Below are positions 60,388 through 64,000 of a DNA stretch of 64,000 nucleotides, one piece after another. This stretch comes from Elysia crispata. Taxonomy: Eukaryota > Mollusca > Gastropoda > Plakobranchidae. The stretch's first letter is position 1, and each line of letters starts with the position of its first letter. Both the position numbers and the translations under genes were made by a program. The stretch spans positions 1,399,501 to 1,463,500 of the forward strand of contig JAWDGP010003892.1 in the NCBI GenBank assembly GCA_033675545.1. The letters run 5' to 3'. The notes below the pieces were generated by a model. It saw nothing but the letters and a program-made list of their open reading frames with translations. It did no database searches and was not told the DNA's origin.

Positions 60388-60454
<67 letters not shown>

Positions 60455-62952
60455 TTTTTTTTACAGGTTAGCAAGTGTTCAACCTTTTTTAATCTATGAT
60501 CTCAGAGTTTGCTTTGAGCAAAAGAGAAAAAAATAACCTTTCCTCTCCCAAGATTAGTTTTATGAGAAATTCGAATAATTAAACTTCGGTTTTTGAGATT
60601 TCCATTGTATATATTTGCTACTACTAGTCTCAGCTTTATTATTTAACAACCTAAACAGTATTCTGCAAATTTGGATCTCAAACTGCATTTCAAGAACCAG
60701 CACCAGATTTAATTCCAAATCTATAATCACAATTAGCTGTGCATCATACCATCTATTTCTGTGAGTTAAGGTAGCAGGAAAATGAACCAAGCAATGATGA
60801 CACCATATATATTTTAACAGCTTTTTTTTTCTTTCAAGTGAAGTTCATAAGGCATTATTACATGAATTCTTGCCAAATATATTCCTGAGACCTCTCTAAA
60901 AGCTGAACCACATTTAGCTCTCAAAATAGCTTTCCTCTTAAACCATCTGCATGAGCAAAACATTTAAGGCAAAGTTTCCAGATATAACACTATCATTGAT
61001 ATAAGCTACTCCAGTAAAGTTAGCTATCAATTAAAGATCTTAACTTAGATTGGCCTGCAAAACTTGCAAATTGATCAAAGTAGTTGCCACCTCATATCTA
61101 CATGTATATATATATATATATGCACTTTTTTTTACAGGTTAGCAAATGTTCAACCTTTTTTAATCTATGATCTCAGAGTTTGCTTTGAGCAAAAGAGAAA
61201 AAAATAACCTTCCCTCTCCCAAGATTAGTTTTATGAGAAATTCGAATAATTAAACTTCGGTTTTTGAGATTTCCATTACTAGTCTCAGCTTTATTATTTA
61301 ACAACCTAAACAGTATTCTGCAAATTTGGATCTCAAACTGCATTTCAAGAACCAGCACCAGATTTAATTCCAAATCTATAATCACAATTAGCTGTGCATC
61401 ATACCATCTATTTCTGTGAGTTAAGGTAGCAGGAAAATGAACCAAGAAATGATGACACCATATATATTTTAACAGCTTTTTTTTTCTTTCAAGTGAAGTT
61501 CATAAGGCATTATTACATGAATTCTTGCCAAAAATATTACTGAGACCTCTCTAAAAGCTGAACCACATTTGGCTCTCAAAATAGCTTTCCTCTTAAACCA
61601 TCTGCATGAGCAAAACATTTAAGTCAAAGTTTCCAGATATAACACTATCATTGATATAAGCTACTCCAGTAAAGTTAGCTATCAATTAAAGATCTTAATT
61701 TAGATTGGCCTGCAAAACTTGCAAATTGATCAAAGTAGTTGCTACCTCATATCTACATGTATATATATATATATGCACTTTTTTTTACAGGTTAGCAAGT
61801 GTTCAATCTTTTTTAATCTATGATCTCAGAGTTTGCTTTGAGCCAAACAGCCAACACTGTAGAGTTGCAGCTCGATTCAAGTGCCCTCAGAGTAATCAGG
61901 GGATGTAGTAATTCAAAAACTGATAAGGAAACAACATTTCACACTAGACACAAAATAAAAAAGCAAAAAAAAAAATAAATAAATAAAACAATAACTGTGC
62001 ATTGGCAAGGGAGGCTGTTTTAGTCTTTAGGGATACGGCATGAATGATGGTAAAAAGCAAGTTGAGAATTCTAAGTATGATAGGTGGATTAGTGGATTAT
62101 AGGATTAGGCATGTATGTTTAACAGGTAGCTCAAGATCCTTCTAGATTCTCTCACTCTACATTTTTAGAGGATGTTATTGACCGATTCATTTGCTTCCTT
62201 TAGTAGGCTATAGTGAAGCATGAAATTACAAGTCATGCATCCAGATTGAGCCTCAGCATAATTCCCCAAGTCAAAATACTGGGTGTTCAGGAAGAGACAC
62301 TTATGTACAATAACTAATCCTGGCCTTGTCCTGCTCTTCCAGTTTAACCAGTACCACACATTTTGAATAGTTTGATATAAATTTGTTTTAAAATGTCAAC
62401 CAACAATATAAGCATGCATTTTTTTTTTTTTTTTTTTTTTTTTTTTGGGGGGGGGGGGGGGGGGGAAAGGAGTGCCTTGATTTCAGCTGTTTGGTAATGC
62501 CCATCCATTATATAAGTAAGGTTAAGCAACGTTTCTATCTTTTTTTTTTTTTTTTTGCCGTATTGTATCAACCCACCAAATGAAGAAAATTCTGAATTAT
62601 AAGCCACCACAATGATAAACTAAAGTTCATTATTATGCTTGACTTTGCAGGCCTTTCCAATGATTGTGAGCGGAGCACTTAGGGAACAACCTAAAAAGAA
62701 AACCACCAATGCCGAAAATAGTGTAATTGGTGGCTTGTGCTCTGTAGATCTTGATATTTTTTTTTTTAACTAGCATAAGATATATAAAGTTATTGAAGGA
62801 CTGCACAATTCATATATTTATATATATAATGAATTCAGGTTTATGTTCTCACCTCTAAATCTGTACTTTTTCAATAAAATGTAAGAAAGAATAAGTGCGC
62901 TTGTAGAAGCTAAAAGCCCAAGGGCAATTTTCGTGCCGTCCGGTGAACCCAT
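52856..62952 (-). CDS. ARMC10: ARMC10/ARMCX-like protein: membrane anchor, acidic linker, armadillo repeats
   Basis: Six coding exons on the minus strand (62952-62853, 58179-58094, 57282-56299, 55308-55144, 54423-54175, 53149-52856) join in frame to about 625 residues. Residues 9-28 are a single hydrophobic segment (IALGLLASTSALILSYILL) followed by KKYR, a typical N-terminal signal anchor for the mitochondrial outer membrane in this family. Residues about 40-335 are a low-complexity acidic linker rich in Glu, Asp and Ser. From about 340 to 625, helical repeats carry armadillo signatures (VLNSIVRIAAFNQN, QVLTNLSMDP, TLRPLINLSVEP, SLKVLINLSLDEE). The order and the AAFNQN/NLS motifs fit ARMC10/ARMCX proteins, which sit on mitochondria and affect their dynamics. 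Human ARMC10 is about 343 residues; the excess is the linker. Family placement is good; one-to-one orthology is not established. Confidence 0.8.
54175..54423 (-). CDS. ARMC10: ARMC10-like exon 5
   Basis: Acceptor catttacttccag, donor AGCAAG|gtgagg. 83 codons with two NLS-type armadillo repeats (RPLINLSVEP, KVLINLSLDEE). Confidence 0.92.
55144..55308 (-). CDS. ARMC10: ARMC10-like exon 4
   Basis: Acceptor ccatgaaatag, 55 codons with ICQVLTNLSMDPKAHPKLE. The donor is GAG|gttaat, a non-consensus +3 base. Confidence 0.88.
56299..57282 (-). CDS. ARMC10: ARMC10-like exon 3 (acidic linker and first armadillo repeat)
   Basis: 984 bp, 328 codons, acceptor ctgtaatttgcag, donor AATACT|gtaagt. Mostly acidic low complexity (for example EMEEDEEEKEDVED); ends with LLVYLLRKNMPELQATVLNS and IVRIAAFNQNT, the start of the armadillo region. 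Confidence 0.93.
58094..58179 (-). CDS. ARMC10: ARMC10-like exon 2
   Basis: 86 bp, acceptor cctttgtttcag, donor TATGAG|gtatgt. Encodes ANQTKLEESKNVLHESCEEE; the phase fits exons 1 and 3. Confidence 0.85.
58498..58582. repeat. (ATT)n microsatellite
   Basis: About 28 ATT units in ARMC10-like intron 1. Confidence 0.97.
58760..59208. mobile_element. pogo/Tigger-like MITE in ARMC10-like intron 1
   Basis: Left end CAGTGGAAACTTCATAATTC; right end, reverse complemented, CAATGGAAATCTCAAAAATC. The interior shares ttgctaccagtatcagtgtt, ttagtgcatcagctccctc and ttactgcttgagaga with the reverse complement of the element at 36769-37197, so both belong to one family. About 449 bp, non-coding. Confidence 0.75.
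59118..61841. repeat. Four-unit tandem array, period about 650-710 bp
   Basis: Units start at about 59118, 59807, 60518 and 61189, each opening with gcaaaagagaaaaaaa, and the array stops near 61841. Each unit carries the MITE 3' end (gagatttccattgta), then about 500 bp of unique sequence, a (TA)n of different length (59705-59739, 60393-60450, 61104-61121, 61759-61774), and an acaggttagcaagtgttcaa tail. The fourth unit lacks about 16 bp beside the MITE end. Units are nearly identical otherwise. Confidence 0.93.
62409..62465. repeat. Joined T and G homopolymer tracts
   Basis: A T run of about 38 followed by a G run of about 19. Assembly length here is doubtful. Confidence 0.9.
62853..62952 (-). 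CDS. ARMC10: ARMC10-like exon 1 with start codon
   Basis: ATG at 62952, donor TTTAGAG|gtgaga. 33 codons carrying the whole membrane anchor. The ATG context gctaaaaATGG has a purine at -3 and G at +4. Confidence 0.88.
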
Positions 62953-63960
62953 TTTTAGCCCGAAATAGCATGACAAACATGACAGCAATAGGACTGAAGT
63001 TTACATATTACGACATTTCATTTTGGGAACGTGGTTGTGAATTAAAGTTTTTTTTTTCCGAAAGGAAGGAAGTATTTTTGGTGAATATCCCATTTCGCAT
63101 TTGTTGATAAGATTAAATGACAACAATAAAGAAATCAATACAAATATACTTTTTGGACATGCTACATAATTGCGACATAAAAGGTGTATCGGTTTCCAAG
63201 AAAAATTCTTCAGACTGATAGTACTAGAATGAATCTAGCTTCTGGTTGCAAATTTTGAAACCGATTGCAAGAAACTAAGCCATAAAAAACAGATGGTGAT
63301 CTTTGCCAACTCTAGCATGATACCATAACAGCTTCATGTTCCGAAAAAAAAAAAAAAAAAAAAAAATGTGCCTCTGCCTGCAGTATCTCGAGCCCGTCAC
63401 GATGCTAATGACATAGAAAAAAAAATACTGCTTTTGGTCCTCAATCTCAGGAAAAAGTATCACAGAAATGAGTCTTACCATACTATTTGAGATAAGACAT
63501 CATAAGACACCCACAAAATTAAGAAAAGCAGAAAACCAATGTTAAAATAAATGCATCGCCTTCTCTGAACAAATAACACACTTCGGGACGTGTTCAACAA
63601 TCATCGACTTAAACTGAGGAGAGTCAGCGTGCAACTTGTTTCTATTCGAGGTGTCATTTCAGGTTTCATTGCACTTGGCTATGGTAGTAGTGGGTGGGGG
63701 AGGGACAAGGTCCAACATGTTTTTATTCTAGCCGTAGTTGCAGGGTCAGTTTCAATGAGAAAAGTTTGCTGAGTTCAGATTAGTTCTTTTATTCACTTTC
63801 TAAAATAAATATTTACCAGCTATTATTAATAAAGGTATTTAGATACTATAATTTTCTCCCAGAAACTTTGTAAAGAGAATTTTTTTTCTTTGTATGTTGA
63901 GACTTCATCGCCATTGACCTTGATTTTTTGAAATCTCTTAAATGAGTCGTCACGTTTCTT
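62953..63960. other. Upstream region of the ARMC10-like gene
   Basis: Presumed promoter and 5' UTR on the minus strand. AT-rich, with ETS-like ccgaaaggaaggaagta near 63058-63074 (plus strand) and an A run at 63343-63366. No further gene is supported. Confidence 0.4.
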
Positions 63961-63966
63961 TTGCTC

Positions 63967-64000
<34 letters not shown>
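63961..64000. repeat. (CTGT)n microsatellite, cut by the window end
   Basis: About eight CTGT units run to the last base. Confidence 0.95.

Larger units (their letters stand above)
58180..62852. other. ARMC10-like intron 1 (4.7 kb) built largely of repeats
   Basis: Contains in order a long (ATT)n, a pogo-like MITE, four tandem units of about 0.7 kb and T/G homopolymers. Short minus-strand frames of about 76 codons recur once per tandem unit and are not genes. Confidence 0.8.

Noticed and set aside
59161-61445. Recurrent minus-strand frames of 76-134 codons (MVHFPATLTHRNRWYNAQ...)
   Set aside because: The same chance frame is repeated once per tandem unit, inside an intron, in an AT-rich repeat. 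No family match.

Overview
This window is animal nuclear DNA, most likely from a lophotrochozoan and plausibly a mollusc. The evidence is spliced genes with GT/AG introns, an AT-rich background, very dense (GA)n/(CT)n and trinucleotide microsatellites, and short DNA-transposon remnants. The phylum is inferred from overall character; no sequence here is strictly diagnostic. There are no bacterial operons, CRISPR arrays or phage genes.

Layout. Positions 1-18900 hold no gene I can support. This stretch is dominated by simple repeats, with a 42-bp minisatellite (322-700), a GC-rich island (1835-2160) and a tRNA-derived SINE-like element (9481-9550, minus). From 23158 down to 18917 on the minus strand lie three exons of compatible phase from a lysine-rich protein I do not recognise; its 5' end was not found. 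An intron of this gene carries a TTAA-flanked piggyBac-like MITE and a 180-bp tandem duplication.

The main gene is MOV10L1, the germline piRNA-pathway RNA helicase (Drosophila armitage), on the plus strand at 25103-45323. I reconstruct 21 coding exons in continuous phase, encoding about 1021 residues. They include three small beta-barrel (cold-shock/OB-like) repeats at the N-terminus and the full set of Upf1-like SF1 helicase motifs. The introns contain many local tandem duplications, a decayed copy of the first coding exon, a pogo/Tigger-like MITE, and a roughly 650-bp pyrimidine tract just upstream of exon 14.

Converging on it from the minus strand is a six-exon gene at 62952-52856. It encodes about 625 residues: an N-terminal membrane anchor, a long acidic linker and C-terminal armadillo-like repeats. 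This is the architecture of the ARMC10/ARMCX mitochondrial outer-membrane family. Its 4.7-kb first intron holds a MITE of the same family as the one in MOV10L1, followed by four tandem units of about 0.7 kb that each begin with the 3' end of that MITE.

Functional reading. MOV10L1/Armi binds piRNA precursors, and much of piRNA processing takes place at the mitochondrial outer membrane. Having a probable outer-membrane ARMC protein next door is suggestive, but it is only a neighbourhood observation: the two genes are tail to tail and about 7.5 kb apart.
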